Source: Patella vulgata (taxonomy: Eukaryota > Mollusca > Gastropoda > Patellidae). From it: DNA of 64,000 bases. Shown piece by piece: positions 1-13,081 of this stretch. The stretch is taken from positions 5,924,001 through 5,988,000 of the forward strand of contig NC_065887.2 in the NCBI RefSeq assembly GCF_932274485.2, given 5' to 3'. Position numbers and translations under genes: made by a program. The notes beneath the pieces are model-generated. The model was given only the letters and a program-made list of their open reading frames with translations, had not been told where the DNA came from and did not search any database. The stretch's first letter is position 1. Each line of letters begins with the position of its first letter.

Positions 1-1307
1 TAATACACAAATACCTGATCACATGTGTTCTTTTGTACATTACGTTTTTGAGGGTTGTCACAACAAATAATTAAAGTGGCGACAATAAAGGGAATTTATT
101 AAAGTAATAGATATGTTTTATGTATTAGCATGGCTGTCACGCTGCATATTACAATAAACTTTTATACATATGGTAGATAAACTCTTCGGGAAACAGAATA
201 AGAAAATAAAATTTATTTAAGTTATGAACGTGTTTAATTGATTCATTGATTCGCATGGCTGCCATGTTGCATATCATAATCAATTTTTATAAATGGTGGA
301 CTAAGTTAGCAGGAAACAGAATGGACGGACTTTTAATCTTTACATGACGTCACAATTACGGTCGTTCTTGAGTAAACCATCTTCTAAAACCAGCAGCTCT
401 CTTTCTATTGTTCCATCAATTACTTTCTTGAAATGACGGACATTAAGTCCTAGCTATTACGACAGTGTGAAGTTGAATCGTGGGTAACGCTACCTCGTTA
501 TTAATTATTCAACTTGTTATTCGAGGTTTAAATATGCAGCTACTCATCACTGGAAGCTGGATGCCAAGTATCCCTCAGAAGCATAAAACACAGCAAAACG
601 ACTTCTAAACGAAACACAATCCAAATTGTTATTCAAGCAGCGAATAACCAACTGTTTGTTATTTGTTTTTCACCTCGTTATTCGGGATTCACATATGAAG
701 GTGTTCAGGTATCTTTAGTGAGGATATTTCAGGATTTAATTTAAAACGATTATTAGACAACACTACTAGAATAATGGATTGCACAGAACCCCCTAGCAAT
801 AGAAAACTCGTTAAATGACGCATAGTCGTTAAATATTTGAATTATTGATGTCTTCTTAATGTGTAATGTTATAAATAAGTTTGTTAGCTATAGATTTACA
901 TTAAGTGAATACAGTCTATGGAACACGGCATAAAACTGGCCTCGACGTTACATATGGGTTCTACATTTGTGTGTCCTAAGTGTCACATTAACGAACAGTG
1001 CTAGCCACGTGGCTGGCATTAGAAGAGTATGTACACAAACTGTTCGTAGCCGACTTCGATATTATAAGCTAGATAAGTGGCATTAGAAGGGTATGTTGGT
1101 CGCGTCCTGCAACGTCAACTCGTTGCGTGTTCGCTGGGGAACGAGATTACAGACGTGAAATTGAGGAAACTAGTGACGAGAAGGGTTACGGGACGAGTCG
1201 CGGTTCCCTTTACAACGACGGTATGGACGACAACGTGGGTACAGATCGCGAAATGAGCATATTGCCAACACCTGCCTCGTTCACGTTTCTCTCCGTACAA
1301 GAAAACC
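1..1307. other. AT-rich intergenic DNA, no gene seen
   Basis: No coding region is convincing here. The two overlapping opposite-strand reading frames near 1115-1369 show no recognisable domain, and their 3' part runs into the 303-bp repeat that starts at 1308. A short direct repeat, GGCATTAGAAG followed by GTATGT, occurs near 1015-1032 and 1079-1095. Several CTCGTTATTC / TTGTTATTC motifs occur near 495-690 in mixed orientation and may be the remains of an old dispersed repeat. Confidence 0.5.
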
Positions 1308-1913
1308 GGACACTTTTTCAACTGAAAAATGATATATATGCAAAATAGATAATTAATATCTACATTCAAGTTAAGCCAACTGTATATATTTATTTGTAAG
1401 TCACACGTCTAGCAGAATAAACTATATGATTTATTGTAATTAAAATATCAATGGGTGGTTAATAGTGTCTAATTAAAAATTATAAATCTTTGTAGAAATA
1501 ATTGTATTCATTTGTTTGAGGCGGCATACGGTTACACATATCTCCCAGATAGCACAATGAGCTCTAAAATCAATTGCGTCAGAATGTCGATCTTTGACCT
1601 CCCAGGTTATGGACACTTTTTCAACTGAAAAATGATATATATGCAACATAGATAATTAATATCTACATTCAAGTTAAGCCAACTGTATATATTTATTTGT
1701 AAGTCACACGTCTAGCAGAATAAACTATATGATTTATTGTAATTAAAATATCAATGGGTGGTTAATAGTGTCTAATTAAAAATTATAAATCTTTGTAGAA
1801 ATAATTGTATTCATTTGTTTGAGGCGGCATACGGTTACACATATCTCCCAGATAGCACAATGAGCTCTAAAATCAATTGCGTCAGAATGTCGATCTTTGA
1901 CCTCCCAAGTTAT
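1308..1913. repeat. 303-bp tandem duplication (2 copies)
   Basis: The motif GGACACTTTTTCAACTG begins at 1308 and again at 1611, and the sequence between is repeated almost exactly, giving a 303-bp period (1308-1610 and 1611-1913). The same pair recurs inside the larger duplication as 6951-7138 (partial) and 7139-7441. It appears non-coding and is rich in A and T. Confidence 0.9.
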
Positions 1914-3859
1914 GGAGATTCAAAGACGCAATATAAACTAAGATATCATTATATGCGATAATAACAATAACAATGACACTCTACACTACAAACAAGTCCT
2001 ATTGCCAACATTCCGTTGTTTTACACCCTGTAGTTTATCTTGTATAGGACGACTACTCTGTTAAAATGTTTAACCTTTTTTAACTGGCAGAAATATTGCC
2101 ATCTTTTTAGTTGTATTTTATCATTCTTTAACTGGCATTAGTCATTTGCATATTTTAGTATTATGCCCCCAAAATCAAATATCCCCTACTTTTTTTGAAT
2201 AGTATATATTAAATTCATTTATTATTATAGGGTTAACTAGAGTTAATTATGCAGAATTAATATAACACAACATACACAGATGGCAATAGAATGAGACAGT
2301 GTTCAGAAAAAGGGCGGAATAAGACTACCTGTCCTACTTGATTCTAGGACATATATATAGCATGGACCTACTTGATTCGACCAATTTAATACAAGGAAAT
2401 GAATGGCATAGTTTGTGTCAAGTGAATTTAGTGAACTTTAAACCCCATTTACTCGCCCTCTCTCTACAGAGATAAATACTTTTCGTGTTACATACAATAA
2501 CAATTATTGGCCATTATTAAAAAAATATATTAAAAGGAAATGAAATTCTGTTACCTGTTTTTCTTTGTGTAGTACATGCTAACATCAATGACTGGAAAAA
2601 AAAATAACGAAACTGTAGAGAAACTTCTGAATCATTGAAAGTCTAATATTAGGCCTACACATTGATGACATTGATATAAAAAAAAAGGCTGATTTGTTTG
2701 TTGTTGTTTTTTTCTTTTACAGAAATAAGATTACATTTCAACTAAACAACTAACACAAAAGTTAGTATCTAGCTATAGTCCATGTCTGGATACACATTTC
2801 TCCTTTTGCCCGAACGTCTATAAAAATCAAAGATGGCGGCCAATAATTGCAACCGGGTATTACTATAAAATCAAGACAGATTCTTACCTGCTGGTCCTAG
2901 GCGGGGGTTTCTTGCAATTATAAGTATTTGAACAACGGTGTAGCGCCGATTAGCTAATAATAATTAAGCACGATTTCAGAAAAATTAAGACAGATTCATT
3001 AGATTGCTGAATTAGCGGAACACTTTTAGAACACATCAAAAAAATTTTCTTTGTGGCGCCATTATATAAATAGACTTCCGGTGCAGTCAGTGGCAGTAGT
3101 TCTAAATCTGACTGTTTTAAACGAAACGAATTATTATATACATAGAAGCAATATATACATGCTAAATTAAATACACGGTTTTATTTTTTGTAAAAATTTA
3201 CAAACCTGCGTTCTGGTATTCTATGTGACCATTATTATTTTTTTTTAAAATATCACGGCTAAAGCACCCTGTTAATGCTAACTTCACTACATCTATCTAA
3301 CTGAAAGTCGCTGATATAATATCAAAGAAAGAATTTGTCGCAATGACTAAAGTATAGATACTTCTTCTTAGTTAGTTGTATTTTACGTCCGCTTCCACCG
3401 AAGTGATATCGCAGACAAAAAGAATAGATAACTTGGAGAACCATTATATCAATAAGTCGATTATGAGATACACGTGGATGATCAATTAAATTTGATTGGT
3501 TACTTTTCAGTTACCCAATACTGTCCAATTTCGATTACATCAACCAATTACATTATTAAGAGTTTTACTCATTTTTTTTTGTTCATTGTACATTGAATCA
3601 ATCTTCGAAAACACTATATATTCATTTGATCTATCAGTTTATTGGGTCAATAAAAAAAGACAGACATTTTAACTTTACAGACAACTTAACATCAATTAAC
3701 ATTCAAGTCTGTCTGGCAATTGTTTGATTAATTGGTACTCACACCCTTCCAGTGAAGAACAGCATGTGATTTTCGAGATGTGAATTAAGCCCTTTATTAC
3801 TTTTCTTAAAACTTGACGACTCCCGAATTCAGACTTTGTATGGAGTTTTTTTTAAAAAA

Positions 3860-4034
3860 GAAAACAAATCTTGGAAGGTACACATTACTTGTGTTAATGA
3901 TATGAAAAAAACACAAGATTTTATAAATCGACACAAGTTTGTGTTAATGCAATGCAAAACAACACATAACTTGTGTAGATTAGTTTTAACACAAGTACTT
4001 GTGTTGAGATCCAACACAGGTGTTTTTTCAGTGC
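3860..4034. mobile_element. Palindromic ACACAAGT-rich element, right end (copy A)
   Basis: The block holds repeated and inverted ACACAAGT / ACTTGTGT words and ends with GTTTTTTCAGTG. That end is the reverse complement of the CACTGAAAAAAAAC start of the element at 49816, so the two look like opposite ends of one terminal-inverted-repeat family. The corresponding blocks in copies B and C lie near 6812-6950 and 9389-9543. No transposase is present, so it would be non-autonomous. Confidence 0.5.
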
Positions 4035-4603
4035 ATGAATACAACAACTTCAACGTGGTCTGGTTTACAGTCTACGGAAATGGGACCGTTGCTCCTCTTC
4101 AATCCCGTGAATACAGTAACTTTAATGTGGTACAATTAACCTACCTTAGGTGACTTACCTAAATCCCAAACAAACAATCAATTGGGCCTCACGCTCCCGG
4201 AGAAAATTTTAAAAATTTAACTGCCCCAACAATCTGATTAAAATACAGACCTATATTTCGATCACGGTGCGATAAAATAAATAGTTTTACTATTTTGTCT
4301 GACTATCTTCGTCAAAATATTTACATGTAGGGCCTATCAGTGTTTTTTTTGTGTCCTTGTGAGACTTCGTTTATAGAGGGTCAATGAGCAGGAAATTCAA
4401 AAAAAAAATATATCTTTCTGTAAATTTTATTACAAATGGAATGTGCATTATGAAGCATGTATGTGATCTTTGGAGAAAGAAAACAGTGTAGGACAGATAT
4501 GATATGGCTTTATAACTTCCTGTTTTACGAAAAGAAATCGTATATTTTTTCACATTCTAACCTATAGTTTACTGATCACCTACGGTGTAGATAAAGTGTT
4601 TTG

Positions 4604-4866
4604 GCATTCTCCGGCGTGGTTACCCTTGTCAGTAATGCAAGACTGTAGTAGTTTGGATGGGACAAAAATTGAATTCCCGTGTACATATTGGCGTGCACGT
4701 GAAAGAACTCTTGACAGTTGAAAATCGATATAAGAGTAGGCCGTAGTGCCACTTTCTGGTCAAAATTTATCTCATGGTACACTGTGTGGTATATGGCATG
4801 TGCCCATCTTAATTAGCCCAGCCGGTGCAGAACAGTAGGACGTTAAACCCCATTACATTTCATTTT
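4604..4866 (+). mobile_element. SINE (type A), 5'-truncated
   Basis: It carries the conserved body of the tRNA-derived SINE seen complete at 54204-54558: TCTCCGGCGTGGTT, a GTGTACA...GGCGTGCACGT stretch, TTAGCCCAG and the tail CGTTAAACCCC ATT followed by CATTT repeats. The tRNA-like head with A and B boxes is missing. The same insertion sits in copy C at 10157-10417, so it predates the segmental duplication. Confidence 0.8.
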
Positions 4867-4912
4867 AAATTACGCCTCACATCGGGTCATCTTGACCCTT
4901 CTATAATGTAAT

Positions 4913-6950
4913 ACAATAATAACAATGACACTCTACACTACAAACAAGTCCTATTGCCAACATTCCGTTGTTTTACACCCTGTAGTTTATCTTGTATAGG
5001 ACGACTACTCTGTTAAAATGTTTAACCTTTTTTAACTGGCAGAAATATTGCCATCTTTTTAGTTGTATTTTATCATTCTTTAACTGGCATTAGTCATTTG
5101 CATATTTTAGTATTATGCCCCCAAAATCAAATATCCCCTACTTTTTTTGAATAGTATATATTAAATTCATTTATTATTATAGGGTTAACTAGAGTTAATT
5201 ATGCAGAATTAATATAACACAACATACACAGATGGCAATAGAATGAGACAGTGTTCAGAAAAAGGGCGGAATAAGACTACCTGTCCTACTTGATTCTAGG
5301 ACATCTATATAGCATGGACCTACTTGATTCGACCAATTTAATACAAGGAAATGAATGGCATAGTTTGTGTCAAGTGAATTTAGTGAACTTTAAACCCCAT
5401 TTACTCGCCCTCTCTCTACAGAGATAAATACTTTTCGTGTTACATACAATAACAATTATTGGCCATTATTAAAAAAATATATTAAAAGGAAATGAAATTC
5501 TGTTACCTGTTTTTCTTTGTGTAGTACATGCTAACATAAATGACTGGAAAAAAAAATAACGAAACTGTAGAGAAACTTCTGAATCATTGAAAGTCTAATA
5601 TTAGGCCTACACATTGATGACATTGATATAAAAAAAAGGCTGATTTGTTTGTTGTTGTTTTTTTCTTTTACAGAAATAAGATTACATTTCAACTAAACAA
5701 CTAACACAAAAGTAAGTATCTAGCTATAGTCCATGTCTGGATACACATTTCTCCTTTTGCCCGAACGTCTATAAAAATCAAAGATGGCGGCCAATAATTG
5801 CAACCGGGTATTACTATAAAATCAAGACAGATTCTTACCTGCTGGTCCTAGGCGGGGGTTTCTTGCAATTATAAGTATTTGAACAACGGTGTAGCGCCGA
5901 TTAGCTAATAATAATTAAGCACGATTTCAGAAAAATTAAGACAGATTCATTAGATTGCTGAATTAGCGGAACACTTTTAGAACACATCAAAAAAATTTTC
6001 TTTGTGGCGCCATTATATAAATAGACTTCCGGTGCAGTCAGTGGCAGTAGTTCTAAATCTGACTGTTTTAAACGAAACGAATTATTATATACATAGAAGC
6101 AATATATACATGCTAAATTAAATACACGGTTTTATTTTTTGTAAAAATTTACAAACCTGCGTTCTGGTATTCTATGTGACCATTATTATTTTTTTTTAAA
6201 ATATCACGGCTAAAGCACCCTGTTAATGCTAACTTCACTACATCTATCTAACTGAAAGTCGCTGATATAATATCAAAGAAAGAATTTGTCGCAATGACTA
6301 AAGTATAGATACTTCTTCTTAGTTAGTTGTATTTTACGTCCGCTTCCACCGAAGTGATATCGCAGACAAAAAGAATAGATAACTTGGAGAACCATTATAT
6401 CAATAAGTCGATTATGAGATACACGTGGATGATCAATTAAATTTGATTGGTTACTTTTCAGTTAACCAATACTGTCCAATTTCGATTACATCAACCAATT
6501 ACATTATTAAGAGTTTTACTCATTTTTTTTTGTTCATTGTACATTGAATCAATCTTCGAAAACACTATATATTCATTTGATCTATCAGTTTATTGGGTCA
6601 ATAAAAAAAGACAGACATTTTAACTTTACAGACAACTTAACATCAATTAACATTCAAGTCTGTCTGGCAATTGTTTGATTAATTGGTACTCACACCCTTC
6701 CAGTGAAGAACAGCATGTGATTTTCGAGATGTGAATTAAGCCCTTTATTACTTTTCTTAAAACTTGACGACTCCCGAATTCAGACTTTGTATGGAGTTTT
6801 TTTTAAAAAAGAAAACAAATCTTGGAAGGTACACATTACTTGTGTTAATGATATGAAAAAAACACAAGATTTTATAAATCGACACAAGTTTGTGTTAATG
6901 CAATGCAAAACAACACCTAACTTGTGTAGATTAGTTTTAACACAAGTACT
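4913..6950. repeat. Segmental duplication, copy B (truncated)
   Basis: This 2.04-kb block corresponds to 1965-4003 of copy A. The left join lies in an AATAATAACAA stretch present in both parents, and the right join (near 6950) falls at ACT shared by both, so both joins carry short microhomology. Copy B lacks the 303-bp units and the SINE-bearing tail. At some variable sites it agrees with copy C against copy A, for example TTAACCAATACTG versus TTACCCAATACTG. Confidence 0.93.
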
Positions 6951-9900
6951 TATATGATTTATTGTAATTAAAATATCAATGGGTGGTTAATAGTGTCTAA
7001 TTAAAAATTATAAATCTTTGTAGAAATAATTGTATTCATTTGTTTGAGGCGGCATACGGTTACACATATCTCCCAGATAGCACAATGAGCTCTAAAATCA
7101 ATTGCGTCAGAATGTCGATCTTTGACCTCCCAGGTTATGGACACTTTTTCAACTGAAAAATGATATATATGCAACATAGATAATTAATATCTACATTCAA
7201 GTTAAGCCAACTGTATATATTTATTTGTAAGTCACACGTCTAGCAGAATAAACTATATGATTTATTGTAATTAAAATATCAATGGGTGGTTAATAGTGTC
7301 TAATTAAAAATTATAAATCTTTGTAGAAATAATTGTATTCATTTGTTTGAGGCGGCATACGGTTACACATATCTCCCAGATAGCACAATGAGCTCTAAAA
7401 TCAATTGCGTCAGAATGTCGATCTTTGACCTCCCAAGTTATGGAGATTCAAAGACGCAATATAAACTAAGATATCATTATATGCGATAATAACAATAACA
7501 ATGACACTCTACACTACAAACAAGTCCTATTGCCAACATTCCGTTGTTTTACACCCTGTAGTTTATCTTGTATAGGACGACTACTCTGTTAAAATGTTTA
7601 ACCTTTTTTAACTGGCAGAAATATTGCCATCTTTTTAGTTGTATTTTATCATTCTTTAACTGGCATTAGTCATTTGCATATTTTAGTATTATGCCCCCAA
7701 AATCAAATATCCCCTACTTTTTTTGAATAGTATATATTAAATTCATTTATTATTATAGGGTTAACTAGAGTTAATTATGCAGAATTAATATAACACAACA
7801 TACACAGATGGCAATAGAATGAGACAGTGTTCAGAAAAAAGGGCGGAATAAGACTACCTGTCCTACTTGATTCTAGGACATATATATAGCATGGACCTAC
7901 TTGATTCGACCAATTTAATACAAGGAAATGAATGGCATAGTTTGTGTCAAGTGAATTTAGTGAACTTTAAACCCCATTTACTCGCCCTCTCGCTACAGAG
8001 ATAAATACTTTTCGTGTTACATACAATAACAATTATTGGCCATTATTAAAAAAATATATTAAAAGGAAATGAAATTCTGTTACCTGTTTTTCTTTGTGTA
8101 GTACATGCTAACATCAATGACTGGAAAAAAAAATAACGAAACTGTAGAGAAACTTCTGAATCATTGAAAGTCTAATATTAGGCCTACACATTGATGACAT
8201 TGATATAAAAAAAAGGCTGATTTGTTTGTTGTTGTTTTTTTCTTTTACAGAAATAAGATTACATTTCAACTAAACAACTAACACAAAAGTTAGTATCTAG
8301 CTATAGTCCATGTCTGGATACACATTTCTCCTTTTGCCCGAACGTCTATAAAAATCAAAGATGGCGGCCAATAATTGCAACCGGGTATTACTATAAAATC
8401 AAGACAGATTCTTACCTGCTGGTCCTAGGCGGGGGTTTCTTGCAATTATAAGTATTTGAACAACGGTGTAGCGCCGATTAGCTAATAATAATTAAGCACG
8501 ATTTCAGAAAAATTAAGACAGATTCATTAGATTGCTGAATTAGCGGAACACTTTTAGAACACATCAAAAAAATTTTCTTTGTGGCGCCATTATATAAATA
8601 GACTTCCGGTGCAGTCAGTGGCAGTAGTTCTAAATCTGACTGTTTTAAACGAAACGAATTATTATATACATAGAAGCAATATATACATGCTAAATTAAAT
8701 ACACGGTTTTATTTTTTGTAAAAATTTACAAACCTGCGTTCTGGTATTCTATGTGACCATTATTATTTTTTTTTTAAAATATCACGGCTAAAGCACCCTG
8801 TTAATGCTAACTTCACTACATCTATCTAACTGAAAGTCGCTGATATAATATCAAAGAAAGAATTTGTCGCAATGACTAAAGTATAGATACTTCTTCTTAG
8901 TTAGTTGTATTTTACGTCCGCTTCCACCGAAGTGATATCGCAGACAAAAAGAATAGATAACTTGGAGAACCATTATATCAATAAGTCGATTATGAGATAC
9001 ACGTGGATGATCAATTAAATTTGATTGGTTACTTTTCAGTTAACCAATACTGTCCAATTTCGATTACATCAACCAATTACATTATTAAGAGTTTTACTCA
9101 TTTTTTTTTGTTCATTGTACATTGAATCAATCTTCGAAAACACTATATATTCATTTGATCTATCAGTTTATTGGGTCAATAAAAAAAGACAGACATTTTA
9201 ACTTTACAGACAACTTAACATCAATTAACATTCAAGTCTGTCTGGCAATTGTTTGATTAATTGGTACTCACACCCTTCCAGTGAAGAACAGCATGTGATT
9301 TTCGAGATGTGAATTAAGCCCTTTATTACTTTTCTTAAAACTTGACGACTCCCGAATTCAGACTTTGTATGGAGTTTTTTTTAAAAAAGAAAACAAATCT
9401 TGGAAGGTACACATTACTTGTGTTAATGATATGAAAAAAACACAAGATTTTATAAATCGACACAAGTTTGTGTTAATGCAATGCAAAACAACACCTAACT
9501 TGTGTAGATTAGTTGAGATCCAACACAGGTGTTTTTTCAGTGCATGAATACAACAACTTCAACGTGGTCTGGTTTACAGTCTACGGAAATGGGACCGTCG
9601 GGAGAAAATGTTGAAAATTTAACTGCCGCAAGTGCATTTTTGCTCCTCTTCAATCCCGTGAATACAGTAACTTTAATGTGGTACAATTAACCTACCTTAG
9701 GTGACTTACCTAAATCCCAAACAAACAATCAATTGGGCCTCACGCTCCCGGAGAAAATTTTAAAAATTTAACTGCCCCAACAATCTGATTAAAATACAGA
9801 CCTATATTTCGATCACGGTGCGATAAAATAAATAGTTTTACTATTTTGTCTGACTATCTTCGTCAAAATATTTACATGTAGGGCCTATCAGTGGTTTTTT

Positions 9901-10465
9901 TGTGTGTCCTTGTGAGACTTCGTTTATAGAGGGTCAATGAGCAGGAAATTCAAAAAAAAAATATATCTTTCTGTAAATTTTATTACAAATGGAATGTGCA
10001 TTATGAAGCATGTATGTGATCTTTGGAGAAAGAAAACAGTGTAGGACAGATATGATATGGCTTTATAACTTCCTGTTTTACGAAAAGAAATCGTATATTT
10101 TTTCACATTCTAACCTATAGTTTACTGATCACCTACGGTGTAGATAAAGTGTTTTGGCATTCTCCGGCGTGGTTACCCTTGTCAGTAATGCAAGACTGTA
10201 GTAGTTTGGATGGGACAAAAATTGAATTCCCGTGTACATATTGGCGTGCACGTGAAAGAACTCTTGACAGTTGAAAATCGATATAAGAGTAGGCCGTAGT
10301 GCCACTTTCTGGTCAAAATTTATCTCATGGTACACTGTGTGGTATATGGCATGTGCCCATCTTAATTAGCCCAGCCGGTGCAGAACAGTAGGACGTTAAA
10401 CCCCATTACATTTCATTTTAAATTACGCCTCACATCGGGTCATCTTGACCCTTCTATAATGTAAT
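6951..10465. repeat. Segmental duplication, copy C
   Basis: This copy aligns with 1423-4912 at an offset of 5,528 bp, growing to about 5,553 bp at its end. Near 9514 about 20 bp of the ACACAAGT repeat is missing relative to copy A. Near 9598 about 40 bp is present that copy A lacks, and these bases resemble a nearby stretch (CGGGAGAAAAT...AACTGCC), suggesting local slippage. After about 10465 the sequence leaves the duplication. Confidence 0.93.
10157..10417 (+). mobile_element. SINE (type A), duplicated copy
   Basis: This is the copy-C counterpart of the SINE at 4604-4866, with the same boundaries and the same missing head. It was duplicated with its surroundings and not inserted separately. 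Confidence 0.8.
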
Positions 10466-11149
10466 ACAATAATATTACCTGTATTTTTTGTCATCACCAA
10501 GTCACTGTTTTGTATTTTTCCACGAAACTATTTATTTAAGGCTTCACATATGATATCCGCTTTCTTTCAATTGCCCCCAATTGTATAATATAATAAACGT
10601 GTGGTTTTAATATGTACTGTAGGTTATCTCGACCCTTCAATAATATCTTATGCTTTATTGTATACTCTTTAAAAAAGTGGGGGATATTGAAATGCAAATA
10701 CCTATGCAGGTTGTGATATGATAAATAGTCATGGGCACTTGACATGATTTGAGAGTATGTTCACAGATGAAGAACTTATCGCCCCAACAGAACCACCGAG
10801 CTGCACGTGCGACACGCAATAGCGTCATACACGTGGGAGGGGTTCATTGTCAAATTTGACACTTCAAGGAAGGGTTAATGAAAACTGCCGCGTGATGGTT
10901 TATCTTATCCATGTTTGCTTTTCTATCGGTTCTTGCATAAGATTTACTGTTTAGCGTATCTTTGCTTTAGTGTGTTAAGTTTAATTTGCTATGAGACGTC
11001 TTCAACATGTTGAACGTCTACGTACCGAAACACGTCAATACTCTTTGGAGTTCTAGTTTCACTTCCCTTACGGCCATTATGTTTATTTTGTTTAAAGGTT
11101 AATTCAGGGCTGATTTTCAACTCAGACCATGCCATTTTATTAGTCATAT
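10466..11149. other. Intergenic DNA with one dispersed-repeat patch
   Basis: No gene is seen. Bases 10485-10570 (around TTTCCACGAAACTATTTATTT) match the reverse complement of 57975-58065. Bases 10669-10700 (TTAAAAAAGTGGGGGATATT) resemble a diverged copy of the Tc1-like end at 36009-36030. Confidence 0.45.
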
Positions 11150-11900
11150 TGTTTTCTGTATGTCCCTGATATTCAGGGTTACTTTAGCCTCACCTTATTA
11201 TCGTCTAATGATGACTATACATGATTATCTTAGACTTACCTTAAACATGATAACCAGACCCATCATATCTTTAGTTCGGCTTCCCTGCAACCTACCCCTC
11301 TTTGACCGGCCCGCGAGGGGGATTTTAAAAATGACTTTAGAACTTGACATGTCGTCACCCTGGCAATTCCTACATGTTGTTAACGTCCCCGGACACACAG
11401 AACTTTAGTTGTCCTTTCCGCAGCGACCACATGCAATCTTTCCTGAGCAGAACTTCTCCGTATGACCCAGCTTCTGACAATTTTTAGACTGTCGAATTGT
11501 GGTGACATACGGGTATATCTGTCTACGCATGTAGACAGTGTCGATTGTGCTGGGAGATTTGCCTTTCGGGAAGGTCAGGTGGACAGTGTCGTGTTGGCTG
11601 CCCTCTTTTATTTTAGATCTATGGGTCTCCTCCACCCCAAGATTGAGGTCTTCTGTTATATCCTCAACACTATTTGCCGAGGGGATCCCGTGTACCACGC
11701 ATTTCACAGAAAGCCAAGAGAAGTTCTCTGGTTTTCGTAACCGTAGTGAAGCCTCTTCACTTTTATCGGAAGTCTCCGGGAGTGACGTCAGTGACGTCGG
11801 TAAATCTCCGCTTGGGAAGACTGTTTAAATCCAAGATGTATCCAAGCCATCCGAGGGTCTACAGAGTTGATTTTGAGCTTGTCTTTTAAAAAAAGATCTA
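11150..11900 (-). mobile_element. LINE ORF1 (CCHC, gag-like) fragment, decayed
   Basis: Read on the minus strand, this encodes part of an ORF1-type nucleic-acid-binding protein of a non-LTR retrotransposon. The open part ending at 11405 contains VVHGIPSANSVEDI followed by a zinc-knuckle region, CQKLGHTEKFC and then CGRCGKDN. The first cysteine expected before the CQ pair is a serine. One nonsense codon follows KDN, but the same frame continues with TTCRNCQGDDMSSSK, a further typical ORF1 cysteine motif. ORF1 packages LINE RNA in the family. The 5' UTR lies just upstream (11900-12217). The plus-strand ORFs here (11462-11889) are antisense shadows. I expect an I/Nimb- or Jockey-like clade, but the clade is not certain. 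Confidence 0.75.
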
Positions 11901-12217
11901 ATTTATAATTTCTATGACATCTGAGGCCCAAATAAAGATCGACAATAGGTAGATACTCTTACAGTCTCATATAACAACTTTTGGTCTTCAAAGAGCAGAA
12001 ATTCGCCCGCCCATGTATCTGTTATCACTCGTCACTTCAGTCAGTTATATAGAAGGATAACTAGTGTTTTCCTTTTGCGTTCGTCATTTCCGATTGTTGA
12101 AGCATTGATTACGCCTCTATCGTAGCAATGATCTCTGTGATAAAATAATATTTGGTACGTGTTTAACCAGTTCTATCACATATGTGATAATGACTGGCAC
12201 CAATATTGTCATTTAAC
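11900..12217 (-). mobile_element. LINE 5' UTR, shared with 59227-59510
   Basis: The reverse complement of this stretch aligns with 59227-59510 over roughly 230-280 bp with scattered changes. Landmarks are GTCAGTCATTATCACATATG (59250 region), AACTGGTTAAACAC and ATAACTGACTGAAG. Here it lies directly upstream of a LINE ORF1 in the same orientation, which identifies it as the 5' UTR or promoter region of that LINE family. Confidence 0.65.
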
Positions 12218-12226
12218 ATGGAGTAT

Positions 12227-12420
12227 GGTCGCCTGTCCAACCTCGTAGGTATTCTCCGGGTATTTCGGTTTCCTTCCAACTGCTAAAGACCCCTATTGTT
12301 GAAAGAAAATTGAATGAACCATGAGTTAATTCCGAAATGACCAAGTCTGTGTCAAGTGGATGTTTACCCCCCCCCCCATCCCCCTCTCTCTCTCTCCTCA
12401 CTCTCTCACACACACATACT
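12227..12420 (+). mobile_element. SINE (type B), head missing, with simple-repeat tail
   Basis: It matches the body of the type B SINE at 58116-58385: GGTCGCCTGTCCAACCTCGT, TCTCCGGGT, GCTAAAGACCCCTA, CCGAAATGACC and GTGTCAAGTGG. It ends in poly-C, (TC)n and (CA)n tracts. The tRNA-like head is absent. An antisense 66-aa frame here is not a gene. Confidence 0.75.
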
Positions 12421-12609
12421 CCATTTTAAACATGTGGTAAGTGAAGTTGTTTAGGAGAAATTCCTGTATTTTTTATTTTCAAACCACTGTTTGCAAATTG
12501 TTAAGATTCATTGAGAATCATCAAAAAATATTGAGTTTCTACCGTCTGGATTAGATAACAAGTATGCGGTTTATAACTGTTGATTAATTAACAGACAATA
12601 TAATCTACT

Positions 12610-12840
12610 GTTTTTATTTGAAATAATTTGTTTAATTTAATACCAAGCAATCAATATAATATATCGGTTTTATTTAATAGCAATAAATCAATGAACTGTA
12701 TTGGGCTTTTACTTAATAACAAGCAATCAATGTATACCGGTTTTATTTAATACCAAGCAATCAATTAGCGGTTTTATTTAATACAAAGCAGCCACTGTAT
12801 AGCGGTTATATTTAATACCAAGCAATCAATTAGCGGTTTT
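12610..12840. repeat. AT-rich minisatellite, about 5 units
   Basis: The words AAGCAATCAAT and CGGTTTTATTTAATACCAAG recur about every 40-60 bp. The units are diverged and vary in length, and no coding potential is seen. The surrounding 12421-13030 is otherwise featureless AT-rich DNA. Confidence 0.7.
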
Positions 12841-13081
12841 CACAAGGTTGAGATCTTGGGTACAGAACTGGGAATATGTTCTGCATAATATAATAATAGA
12901 GAGGTCAACATAGGCCTAGCCTGTTGCTCAACCCAATTTCAAATGAAATATAATATGGCTTTTATATAAAAAAAAAACCCCAAAATTAATATTACTAATA
13001 TAAACACATATAATAAAATATAAAGTAACATGGTTTTCATAAAATAAAAATATATAATAATTATGACAATATTACTTTCCC

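Larger units (their letters stand above)
1423..4912. repeat. Segmental duplication, copy A
   Basis: This 3.5-kb block recurs almost base for base at 6951-10465 (copy C), and its 1965-4003 part recurs at 4913-6950 (copy B). Differences are a few substitutions, homopolymer length changes and two short indels. Contents in order: the 303-bp unit, a stretch (about 2145-2206) matching the end of the Tc1-like element near 36004, a long AT-rich core with no gene, a palindromic ACACAAGT-type repeat (3870-4034) and a partial SINE (about 4604-4866). The short ORFs inside (for example 3836-4153) are repeated passively and are not taken as genes. Confidence 0.95.

Noticed and set aside
3836-4153. 105-aa ORF MYGVFFKKENKSWKV...
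   Set aside because: It lies in the segmental duplication across the ACACAAGT repeat. Its duplicate at 9365 is cut to 60 aa by an indel, so the frame is not maintained.
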